From: Poronia punctata
Lineage: Eukaryota > Ascomycota > Sordariomycetes > Xylariales > Xylariaceae
Assembly: GCA_022579005.1 (NCBI GenBank)
Contig: MU401842.1
Coordinates: forward strand, 1-23,576
Direction: 5' to 3'
DNA: 23,576 nt
Part shown: positions 1-10,186 of the stretch, piece after piece
Layout: the number at the start of each line of letters is the position of its first letter
How positions within the stretch are numbered: position 1 is the first letter of the stretch
Program-made: the position numbers and the translations under genes
The notes under the pieces: generated by a model
What the model was told of the DNA's origin: nothing
Database searches by the model: none
Seen by the model: only the letters and a program-made list of their open reading frames with translations

Positions 1-3000
1 TATAATTTTTATAATCTTAGTACTAGTTTAAAACTTTTTTAAAGCAAAGTTAGTACTAAAGTTATATACTATATAATTAGGCAGTTTTTAATAAACGTTA
101 ATTTAGCATTTATAAAGTATATTTTATGCTTTATATGCTTTTATTATTTAAATAAAAATTGCAGCTTAAAATAACGTAGCTAAATTAATAATATAAAGAA
201 CTTGTTTTTTATTAATTTAAACTATATTAATAATAACTTTATAGTTAAATTTATAGTTATTTTTTAAAGTAAATTTAAAGCATTTTAGCGCTAGGTTATA
301 TATTTAGTAATAATAGCAAAATTTTTAAATTTTTTTTAAAATAAAATAATTAACTTTATAACTTGCTATAGTTAATATTTATTTTAGTTTTACTGCTTTA
401 AAGTATTTAAATTGTTTATAAAGCTAGCATAACTTAGTTTTAATAAAATATGCAATTATTTTGCTAAAGTATATATTAAAAAACAAATGTTTTTATTTAT
501 AAATAACTAGTATTGTATTATTATTACTTTAAATAATAATATTTTTAATATTATTAAAATAAGCACTAATATAGTTAGCGTTATATAGTAAAAATAAAAA
601 AAAAGTAGGCATATTTAAAATATAATATATAGTTATTTTAAAAGGGTTTTATATTTAAATTATGCTAATACTTTTAATAATACTTTTGCTACTAAATTTA
701 ATATAAACTTTATTTAGTTTTTATACTATATTTACTTTTAAATTTAAGTATAAGTATGCTTTTAATTGCGCTTTTTTAACTATTAAATAGTTAAAAGCAC
801 TTATATTTTATAATTTGCTTTAGTATTTTATTTTATATAAATCTTTTAAAACAAATTAATTTGCTAGCGTTTTAGCTTTAAATTACTATATATTTTTGCT
901 TATAACATAATATATATATATAGCGTTTATTAAAAATTAAGTAGATTTTTTTATTATTTTATTATTAATTTTATTTTGTTTATAGTTTAAATTTAAAACA
1001 GTTTTAAAAATACTTTTTATATTTATTAAATATTAAAAAAATATTTTAATATTTAGTTTATAGCTATAAATTATTTTATATATAGTAAAAAACTAACGTT
1101 TTATTTTATATTGTTTTTTAATTAAATAATTAGTTAAAAAATAACAATTTTTTTTATATATAAAATACTTATACTTTTGCTTTAATAGGTTTAATTTATT
1201 TTTAAAACTAAAGCAATATAGTATTAAATTATTTTTATTATAACTATAATTATTATACTTGCAATTTATATAAAATATAGTACTGCTTTTACTATTATTT
1301 ACTACTTATAAATATGCTTAAAAGTTAAAAAATAAACCTTTAAACGTTAGCTTTTAGTAAATAAGTGCTATATTAAACTTAAATACACTTTTATATATAT
1401 ATACTACGTTTATTACTAAGTAAATTTTATTTTAATATATAGCGCTAAGTGCTTGCTAAGCTTTTATAATTTTATTAATTATAAGGTTAAAAGCTTTTAT
1501 AAAAGTTTTATTTAGGTTTTTTTTATAAATGTTTTAGTACGTAATTATTATTTAATTAATAAAGTATTAAAACTAATTTGCAATATTGTTAAAATGTAAA
1601 TTTAACTTAAAATATATTTTTATTTATAACTTATTAAAGCTAATTTGCTATATAAAGTATTGCTTAGCGCATTTATTAAAAATTATTAAAAATATAGCTT
1701 AATACTAGTTTTTTATTATTTTAATTTAGTAGCATATATTAATAAAAATTTATGCTTTATTATATAATAAGTTATAAGGCTTGCTTATATAATTCCGGTT
1801 TTTTTGCTATATTTTTGTAAATATAGCAATTTTTTTAAAAGTAAAAAAAGTATTGTTTATTAAATATGTTAAAAGTAAATTATAAAGCAAAACATAGTTA
1901 AATTTTTAAAGATTTAAGTATAAAATTAAAACGTTTTTATACTTAATAGCTTAAATAAAAGTAGCTTGCTATTAAAGCATAACTAGCTTGCTAGCAAGTA
2001 AAAGATTTATTAGTTATAAGTGCTTAAAAGTATATAAAGTATATATAGCTTAAGTAGCTTATAATGCTTAAAAGGTTAAAAAAGGTTAAAAAGCAAGTTT
2101 AGTGCTTTAAAAGGCTTAAAAAGCTTATAAAGCTTAAGCTTTTTAATTAGTTACTAGTACTTTAAAATATGTTTTAAGTTTAAGCATATTTTAACTTATA
2201 ATTTTTTTATTAATAAATATAAAAGTTAAACTAAGTTTTTATTTTTTAATTAAAAATATATAAAAAAAGTACTAAGCTTTGCTAATAATTATATTGCTAT
2301 TTATAATAACAAGCAACTTATTACTTATTATATTATAGCTTTAAATTAAGCTATAGTTAATGCTTTTTTATTGTAGTACTAATAATAATAAACATTGTAC
2401 TATATATACTATATTATTAAAATGCTAGCGTATTTATTTTTTAAAATCTTTTTAAATAGCTTATAAAAAGTTTTTACTATTAAACTATATATATATATAC
2501 TTAGTTATTTTATATAAAACGTACGTGTTTAGCTTATTTTTTGCTAGTATTTTAAAATTAAGTTTTTTTACGCCTTATTTTTTAAAAATAATATATTTTT
2601 TTAATAAATAAATAGCTATGCTTATTTTTTTAAAGATTTTAACCTAATTTAAGTTGTTATTAAAAGCGTTTTTAAAGTAAAGTAGTACTAACTACTATAT
2701 ATGTTATAATTTTTAATATAATTAGTTTTTTAAATCTTTTTTTAAAAATAAACTAAAGTTATGCAATAATAATGCTATTATAAATTAATGCTAATTAGTT
2801 TTTAAATTAGCTATAAGTTAAAGGTAATAAAAATGCTTACTATTTTTTATCTTGTTAATATATAACCTATAAAACGCTTACTATAATTTAGCATATACTT
2901 TTTTTGCTTATTTTATTTTTTTAAGTAGTTATATAATAATTTAAGTTAAATTTTCTATTTATTATTTACTTAAATATAGTAAGTTTTAAAAGCAATATAA

Positions 3001-4010
3001 AGCTAAAGCAACCTTAAATTAAGTAAGGAGTAAGTATAACAATAGTTTTTGTTTTTAAACCTTGCTTTTTTATAGTTGCTAATTTAACTACTAATTAGTA
3101 TTAGTCTAGCTAAAGGTTAATGTAATTATAATATATTACTATTTATAGTACTATGTTAACTTAATTAATAAAAAAAAAAAGAAGTTATAAAAACTTCTTT
3201 TAGCAAGTTTTATATAGCTATAAAAGTTTTTAATTAATTAAGACTTATTAGCAATATAAGAAAAATACGTATACTTTATATATTTAATATATAAAAAACG
3301 CGTACTTTTTATATACTAGTTACGTACTATGTACGTATACTGCGCATATACTTCTTTAATAAGGTAAGTTTAACATAATTTATAACAAATATATAAAAAA
3401 CTAAATATCTATGTTTATAAGATATTTGCGTTTTAATGGTCCTAATATAGTTAATAAGGTTAAGGGTATTAAAAAAGATTCTAACAAATAATATACTTTT
3501 AAGTAAGCAGTTAACTTTTTAAGTTATAACTTATTATTTTTATTTAGTTAAAATTAGCTTTTATAGTAAATAATTATTAAGTAAAAGGTTTTTTTACTTT
3601 TAAAAGTTTAAAAAGTTTATATTTATTATAAGCTTTTTAGTTTTTTTTAGCTTTTATATTTTAATTAGTACTTTTAGCATTTTAAGTTTTACTATTATTA
3701 TATTAAGTTTTTATTAAGTTTAGCAATTTTTGCTTAATAGCTAGTTATTTTTACTTATAAGCTTATAAATATACTATATTAAAGTGCTTAATAAATATAT
3801 AATAGTAGTAGCTAGCAACTATTACTATTATTAAATTAAATAATATAAAGTTAGCTAGTTTAAGTAAAATTTATATTTATAGTTTATAATAATTAGTTTT
3901 AATTTTATACTACTTTTTACTTTGCGTACTACTTTTATATGCTGTTTTAACGTTTAGCTTTATTTTATAAGTATAAAAATTAGCTTTTTAAAGCCCTATT
4001 ACAGTCTTAA
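1..4010. repeat. AT-rich block, probable RIP-degraded repeat DNA
   Basis: Composition is overwhelmingly A and T, dominated by TA, AA and TT steps. No ORF of about 60 codons exists on either strand. The few remaining G:C pairs sit mainly in GpC words (TGCT, AGCA, TAGC) and in ACT/AGT. CpC and CpA are rare and TpA is very common, judged by eye. This pattern is what repeat-induced point mutation leaves in transposon-derived DNA of Pezizomycotina. The change back to ordinary composition is abrupt, near 4000-4020. I could not recognise the original element: no reverse transcriptase, integrase or transposase motif survives in a form I can read. A centromere-like or other AT isochore is an alternative, and a mitochondrial origin is unlikely because there are no gene remnants. 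Confidence 0.7.
3177..3201. other. Perfect 10-bp stem-loop in the AT-rich block
   Basis: AAAAGAAGTT at 3177-3186 pairs with AACTTCTTTT at 3192-3201 around a 5-nt loop. It sits within a wider dyad of TTAATTAA-type sequence (about 3159-3243). Chance pairing is easier in AT-rich DNA, but this arm carries three G:C pairs and is perfect. It may be a terminator-like or terminal-repeat remnant of a degraded element. Confidence 0.35.
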
Positions 4011-4070
4011 AGGTACTACATCCTAGATCTAACCTAGGAACCTACATCCCTGGTTAGGGTTAAGGAATTT

Positions 4071-4744
4071 CCTACTTGTAGTCTACCTAACCTAGTTTTA
4101 TGAGGCCAAACAGCACCTCCGTCTGACAAACAAAGTCGATGCAACACCGACAGACCATCCTTGTGGCATTTCCGTCTCGGCTCACAAGACTAAGCAGGAT
4201 ACGGGAAAGTGCGTGAGATGGCCATGTGGATCTCGGCATTTGAGCGGTTGCAAAAAGAAATTCAAGCTTTTTTTTTCTTTCCCCTCCTCTTCCTCCCCTG
4301 GCCACGACGATAGGGAAATTTAGTTGTAAAAAAAAATTGTTGAAAATATTCCGTTTGCCTCTTAGTCTAACCTAGGTCTAACTGGACCGGGGTTGCCTAC
4401 TTTCAGTTTGCCGGTGCCATGCGGAACATGCTATCTATCTACCCATACATATGAGTAGGTACCTCGATGATACTCGTAGATAGCCCTTTGACGAACGTAA
4501 AACAGTCGTTTTGCGGCACATGGGTGGACGTACCATAAAACCATGCATCATGCAATCCCGTGCCGCGCCATGCCGGCAGTAACGTACGTCTGCCATTATA
4601 TGCTTAAATAACCTCTAGCATCTCAGCCCTGGAGAAAGCGTGGAGACTTTGTAGATAGTTTATAATGGAGTAAGTTAAACATGTGACTGAAAACTAAGGC
4701 AAAAAAAAAAATACGTGTCTAGGTTAGGTAGACCTACAAGTAGG
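4071..4744. mobile_element. Candidate non-autonomous inverted-repeat element (MITE-like)
   Basis: The left end, 4071-4095, starts CCTACTTGTAG and ends CTAACCTAG. The right end, 4719-4744, is its reverse complement, with only a one-base insertion over 26 bases. The 674 bp between them carries no credible coding sequence and has a 10-A run beside the right arm. Size and structure fit a MITE. Against this, I see no matching target-site duplication outside the arms, and TAGGTA-type words are common across the whole spacer, so the arms could be two independent copies of a local repeat. Confidence 0.35.
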
Positions 4745-7300
4745 CAGATAACATAGCACCTACCGTAAGTTAAGGATAACATATAGCATGAGGTTAAGAA
4801 GCTTGTTTTACCTCGGATTAGCAACATACTCGTAGATAGAGCCCAGCACCTCCAGATACCCCCTCGCCCCCTCGGTTTTCCTGCAATTTGTTTACACAAA
4901 TGATAAAAAAGACAATGGTGCGCACAGCCTTTATTTCCAACACCGGATTTAGCGCTAGGGGCCGCATTTAATCAAACCCCATGGCATTCTTATACTTTGT
5001 GGCACTGGAGAGATTTGCTGCTGCAGTCGGTTGCTCGCACAACAGAGGAACAGCGTCGTATTCAGGTTCATCGATAGAAATACCTAACCTACCTAAGTCT
5101 CCAGTCGACCGCCTTTTCTTCTTAAACCCGCCCCCACTGTGCCTGCCAATGATCGCCCCCTCGCAACCGGGACGAAGGAGGTGGCGTCCAGGTTGGGAGA
5201 ATACGACATGTGAGTTCTCTCTCCGGAGAGAAAGGGGCGTGGTATCTTTTTTAAAAAATTCTCTCCCGCCATTGCCTATTACCTACTTCCTGTCAAGTAG
5301 GTAACCTTAGATAGTTATGTGGTAGGACACTATTCTTATTGGAACTACCATACTATCGTTAGGTAATACTCTCTTCATTGCTTCGTATGTTTTTCACCGG
5401 GTGCAATATATGTTATCATCGTCCTATGAGGAGACGACCCCTCAGTACAGTAACCTCCCGAAGACATGTCCCTCTCTGATGGGGGCACCACCACTACCAT
5501 ATCTATCTTTTGTTGAATCACCAGGGACTTCCCGGCCACTTAGAGCGAGAACATGAAATTGACGGCCACGATGGTAATCCTAACGAGGGGAAGCACAGGA
5601 GATATCTCCTACAGGGTAAGTCCCGTTGATTCGCGGGCCTGGAACCGTTCGGGCAATGTGGAGTAGGTACTGTAGGTACTAACCATAGCCATTGATCTAC
5701 AATGTCTACAACCTTCTCTCCCCTCTTTTATCCAATGCGGCAGGCAATGCATATTTCGTGAGTCGTAGTGTAGTGATAGGGTATACACGTACAATCATCA
5801 ACTTAAAGAGGAGATATAGGTTAAAAATGTATGCGGGGAAGAGAGCCGTGATGCAACCCGGCGCGAGACAACGCATGCGTTCTGTACCTTGGTATCTCCC
5901 TACCTAGATGACGAGGAATAACACCCCCTCCTTCACTCGTAAGTACCATGCTTCGGTATACAACACTGCATACCTGTGAAAGGACGTGATGATCTGCACT
6001 GTATTCTCCCTTCCGTACCCGTAGAGCAAAGGTTAGGTAATTTAATCGAAGGCTAAGGTGTCAACATGGCCGTATCGATTCTCGATGTAGATAGAACCTG
6101 CCAAGTTAAGCCAAAACCGTCTTCAGTATGATGTGTTGCTTGAAAAGCACAAGTAAGTCAGAAATCGTGGGATGAAGGCGACTACGGACTGTATTAAGAA
6201 TTGATTAAAGGTGTAACTGGTTACCCCTTATACGCGTACCAGGTAACTTCCAAGCCTGGAGCTTATGCTAGACTTGCTCCTTGACGCATTTCAAGTATGT
6301 ATGTTATTAGGTAAAGCCTAGGTAACCCGTTCGCACGTGAAGCAGCCCTTTTTACAGAACCTATAACCCCTACTCTCCCCCCTTTCTTTATATATCTTGT
6401 CTCAAACTGTTTTATTGTGACGTTGCCCGGCGACGGGACGGTTCAGGATCGGATATGTAAGTAAAAGTACCCAATAACCTCTACATGTGTAGTCGGCAAG
6501 CTCTGCCCTCTTATTCAGATATCGGTCCTCGTTAGAAATGGCTCATCTAGCAGGAGACACAATCCTCCTGTCTATATGACTTTAATGATCTCGGTGCTCA
6601 AGGTCGGCAGTCAAGACCGCGAAGTCGAATCTGTCCATTACACCGCCAGTGCCCTGAGTCAAAGGTCAGGAGGGACGGCAGTGTGTATATTAGTTGGTAT
6701 GGTGAGGGTATTATGGACTTTCCCAGGCTAAGGTCATATTAGGTAGTAAGATTAATATTGTAGGCAATGGTACTGTCTATGCGCAGGCGCTCAACATCCT
6801 CTTGCTCGTTATCACTGAAGCCCTCATCCGTACTTCTTGCCTCGGATCATTTGCTAGAGTCGTATGTCGCATTGTGCTACGATATCAAGGTAGGTTAATC
6901 AAGTCGCCTCGTGCAGATGTGCCTTATTATGAGTGAAAATGAGACCAAGAACTCTTGAAGTTGTTTCCCCCAACTCAACTCGTCCGAAACTGAGTTATAA
7001 AGGAAGGAGATGTTTCCTTTGAAAATGTGGGTAAAAAAAGTGACATATGTTTTCTTCTATTTCCAGTTCGCTGGAGTGAACCCACGGTATCTAAGGTAGT
7101 GACCTACTTAATATCTGGCTGTCTAAATACCAAGTATGTATTGCCTGAGCCGACGTCTTCTTTTTAGTATTCCCTCTTTCGTAACCGCTTCCTCATCCAT
7201 CCTCATAACCGCCATATCCTACACGAAATAGAACGCAACCACAGCATTACACTTTTTGAAAACGAAGACCCCTGTAATATATCAATTTCCCACCACTTCT
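4745..7300. other. Gene-poor spacer
   Basis: No complete gene is recognised. The stretch holds scattered TAGGTA/TACCTA words, a hairpin at 5281-5302 (ACCTACTT, 6-nt loop, AAGTAGGT) and a tandem GTAGGTACT doublet near 5663-5681. Short coding-like fragments occur around 5482-5615 and 5744-5907, and on the minus strand near 6745-6845, but none gives a supported gene model. The part just left of 7301 should contain the 3' untranslated region of the thioesterase gene. Confidence 0.5.
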
Positions 7301-8542
7301 TCACTTTGCACTCCCCGCGACACCCAAATCCTCTACAGCATCCGCCCTATTCCAAGTGTCTTTTTCCAAGCGTTCCACCTCGTCCAACAAAGTCCAGATC
7401 CGCTCACGAGCCCAAACAGCTTGTTGCTGCTGCTTCTCCCACAAGTCCTGGAGCGTCTCGAGCGCGAAATCCGGAAGAGTGGTTTTGCTCGCTTTCCGGT
7501 AGTCGTAGATGGTGACTTCCTCGGCTGTGCGTGCGGCGACGCGGCGGTGTCGGTGCGAGTATATCGCACAGTCGAGGAAAAGCGATGTGTGTTCCGCCTC
7601 TGGCCGGATGCTTAATCTGTGGTATGCAGATACTTTATCTGGTGCGGTCATAGGCTATTGTTAAAGGGGTTAGTGACTTTTATTCTCGAGTAATGGGATG
7701 GGAGAGAGTAATATGTAATAGGTCTCGAGAGAGAGTGAGGGGTGAAGGAAGGACTAACGAATTTGAAATCGGCCTTGATGGATTTCATTATGAGGCCAAC
7801 ATGATTTGGTGTCATAAGACTTGACCAACGGTCGGAAAGCTTGGGCTGTTCACGTGCGAAATGTAAGATCCAATTTACACGCGCTGACTCGGCATACCGG
7901 TTGTAAACGGTATTATTGACGTGACCCTGATGCACACATCGTATCGTCAGCTACAAAAATCCTAAGCCTATATTATTTCTTCGTTCCAATCTTTTCTGTT
8001 CGGTAAGCTAATCACTTATAATTTCGCCATCGCCAAGACAAGCTGTCACTTGCTGCGGTCCATTGACAATTTGTCCCACCCAAGCCGTAGAGCACTGGAC
8101 CCCCATATCCCTGAGTTCTCATCTCAGAAAGCCGAAAAGGGGTTGATGAGAGAGAGGGAAGACCTACAAAGCTATCCATCTCCCCCCACACAACCTGCTG
8201 AGACTCCAACCCTCTCATTTTCCCCGTAAGGAAACCCTCGCTCCTCGCACTCAGAGATAACCATTCATTGGCTAGCACGCGAAGGATCTCGGAAGCGCGC
8301 CGTACCTGCGACACATCGCAGCCGAAACTTAAGCATTTTCCGATACGAGCGCGTATATCTGAGATCCATCGGCTCGGTGGCAGTTGAATGCTAGAGGTCG
8401 ATGTGTCGGCTGAATTATCAGAAAGTGAGGTCTGTGTAGATGCATATGCACACGCAGATCTAGATACATTTGTGGTTGCTTGTAGGCCCCGAATGGTAGT
8501 CCCTGGATGTAACCCTTGTGGAATCCGAAGTCGGGGAGGCAT
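7301..8542 (-). CDS. Hotdog-fold acyl-CoA thioesterase (4HBT type), probable mitochondrial
   Basis: Three exons on the minus strand: 8542-8168, 7926-7759 and 7654-7301, giving 298 residues, all junctions in phase 0. The first intron (8167-7927, 241 nt) starts GTAGGT and ends CATCAG with a CTGAC branch site. The second (7758-7655, 104 nt) starts GTTAGT and has a CACTAAC branch site. Splicing restores MDSFGHVNNTVYNRYAES at residues 122-139, the 4-hydroxybenzoyl-CoA thioesterase signature with catalytic-type Asp123. The tail (ERLEKDTWNRADAVEDLG) is typical of the fungal subfamily. The ATG at 8542 is the first in frame; the following 45 residues are rich in Arg, Ser and Thr with almost no acidic residues, as in a mitochondrial presequence. 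Expected activity is hydrolysis of acyl-CoA to free acid and CoA; the substrate cannot be read from sequence. It faces the LYR gene across a 489-bp shared upstream region. Confidence 0.88.
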
Positions 8543-9031
8543 TGAGCTTTGAGATAACACGCAACTATACCAAAGACTGATGTGGCTTGTTTGATTGGTA
8601 TGTTGATAACACAAGTAGACGTATAGGTACGTAAAGAAAGAGAAGTATAATTGTGATGAATACCTCTAGGTATACTCAAATGCTAGGCTCCCGGCAGTGA
8701 GGCGACTGAAATGCGTGCAACAGTCGCCCGGATATCGGAATCTCATATTGAAGCGACTCTGGGGTTATTTAGCGCCTGTAAACACACCTACAGAAGGCTC
8801 CGGGGCTGTTTAGTCTAGTCTAGTGTAAACTAGCACCTACCAAGATCGACAAAGTCAGTAAGGCTGACGATACCTGTTTAGTTATCACTTTGCTTATTAG
8901 GTAATATACCATCTATGGCGTCATGTTTGTCTGATAACCTTTTACTCGTAACCTCTCAACACCATTATACACCTAAACTAGGTATCTGTTTCAAATCGGC
9001 ACCAAAACCAGAAAAACAGATGTAGCAAAAG
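8543..9031. promoter_or_regulatory. Divergent promoter region between thioesterase and LYR genes
   Basis: The 489 bp separate two start codons that point away from each other, so both promoters must lie here. I see no clear TATA box. There is a TAGTCTAGTCTAGTGTAAACTAG stretch near 8811-8833 and several TAGGTA/TACCTA words. Transcription start sites cannot be placed. Confidence 0.45.
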
Positions 9032-9935
9032 ATGTCCGCCCCGAATCCCGAATTGCGACGTCAAGTCATCGCCATCTATAAAGGTATAGTATACCTATCT
9101 AACCCGTCCTCCCTTGCCCTGGTAGATGAGGGCGGCTCTTCAGCCTCATTATCCCCATCCGTACTCATACTAATCAATAACTGCCGAGACAGAACTGCTT
9201 CATCTTGGCAAGAACTACGAACTAGGCTATACATATTTTCGCACGCGACTTCATCGCGCTTTCATGGCGAAGGCAGAACTGCGTAAAGAAGAAGATATTA
9301 GGAAAGGGTTAGCTTTTGCCGGATATATGAAAAAAGGTAGGCAGAGACGCGTATATAGGCCGGAATCATGCTGAATCTACTTTTAACACGCGAAATTCTA
9401 TTAGAAATTGAAGCACTGTAAGTCAAGCCACGCCCCTTATCTTCCCCTTGCCAAATTTTATACACAACATATTACGCTTCTTCCTCGTCAATCGGTATTC
9501 CCTATCCAAATAAGCATTTCATTTCCTATGTTATATTCCTATGGCCCATGAGTACCCGCCGTCTATGACGAGTCTATCGTAAATTTCAATGGTTTTTCAG
9601 GAACCGCCTGACCGTATCCCTTGTGCACCTGTACCCAGCGGAAATTATACGCCCGATATCACATCTACCCCTCCCAAAGACCAAAAAATATCCTCCTCTT
9701 TATTATGCTAGATCCATGGAAAGTCGAACCAATACCAGCCACATCCCAAGCCTTTTGCCACGTGGTATTGCTAGGCTGGGAACGGCGTATAGAAGTCAAA
9801 GTGTTCTAAATCCACAATCCCTATACTAAACCGGTTGAGCGGTGTCGTTCCTGATATATGCTGAGAACGAAGTTATGGTACAGGTACTATCTCAAAAAGT
9901 ATCGAACCCTGAGGAAAAGATACGACGACGTGTGA
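9032..9935 (+). CDS. LYR-motif mitochondrial protein, ETFRF1/LYRM5-like
   Basis: Four exons, 9032-9083, 9193-9336, 9405-9417 and 9884-9935, encode 86 residues, the normal size for this family. Each junction is GT-AG and joins in frame: introns of 109, 68 and 466 nt starting GTATAG, GTAGGC and GTAAGT. The third exon is only 13 nt and encodes the IEA/L part of KKEIEAL. The protein shows the N-terminal LYR-type helix (IYKELLHLG, residues 15-23), a YFRTRLHRAF block and the C-terminal YYLKKYRTLRKRY block, the diagnostic order of LYRM5. The human member binds and de-flavinates electron transfer flavoprotein in the mitochondrial matrix; a like role here is inferred. The ATG has A at -3. The last intron is unusually long and holds an in-frame ORF, described separately. 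Confidence 0.85.
9601..9829 (+). other. In-frame ORF inside the last LYR-gene intron; possible alternative exon
   Basis: A TTTTTCAG acceptor ends at 9600. If the GTAAGT donor at 9418 is joined here instead of at 9884, the reading frame continues for 76 codons to TAA at 9827-9829. The peptide is basic and proline-rich (for example HLPLPKTKKYPPLYYARSME) and matches no family I recognise. Inclusion would replace the conserved LYRM5 C-terminus. It could be an alternative terminal exon, an exon of an unrecognised nested gene, or a chance open frame in a long intron. Confidence 0.25.
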
Positions 9936-10186
9936 CCGCACACTCAAACGCTAGCTTTGCTTGTCGAATATCGGGGGTTGAGAGAGGTGGAAGTTTTCCG
10001 ACTTGTGGTTTCAACCAAGGACTGGTGTAATTCCACGACGCTACCATAATGCTAACGAGGTTGGCCTTAGCATCGCGTGGGTAGTACCGGTTTATAGGGA
10101 AACAATAGCTGTTAGAAGGCCACTGGGCTCATTACAAAGCCTCCTTTGCATGAAACAATGCCTTGTCCCACGGGTTGTTGTCAATG

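Noticed and set aside
3154..3486. 333-bp segment starting TGTTAAC and ending CTAACA, like a solo LTR
   Set aside because: The terminal match is only five bases in AT-rich DNA, no target duplication flanks it, and no adjacent primer site or polypurine tract is convincing.
4051..4065. Telomere-like TTAGGGTTAAGG
   Set aside because: Only one true TTAGGG unit plus a degenerate one; not an array.
4981..5304. 107-codon ATG-started ORF
   Set aside because: No domain, mixed low-complexity composition, no splice context, and internal TACCTA spacer words; length is compatible with chance.
5482..5907. Two coding-like fragments that a GTAAGT donor at 5616 and a CGGCAG acceptor at 5743 could join
   Set aside because: The first fragment has no start codon and the joined product matches no family I know; evidence is too thin for a gene.
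6745..6845. Short acidic minus-strand frame (SDNEQEDVERLR)
   Set aside because: About 35 codons without start or neighbouring exons; probably chance.
7256..7615. 119-codon plus-strand ORF
   Set aside because: Antisense shadow of thioesterase exon 3.
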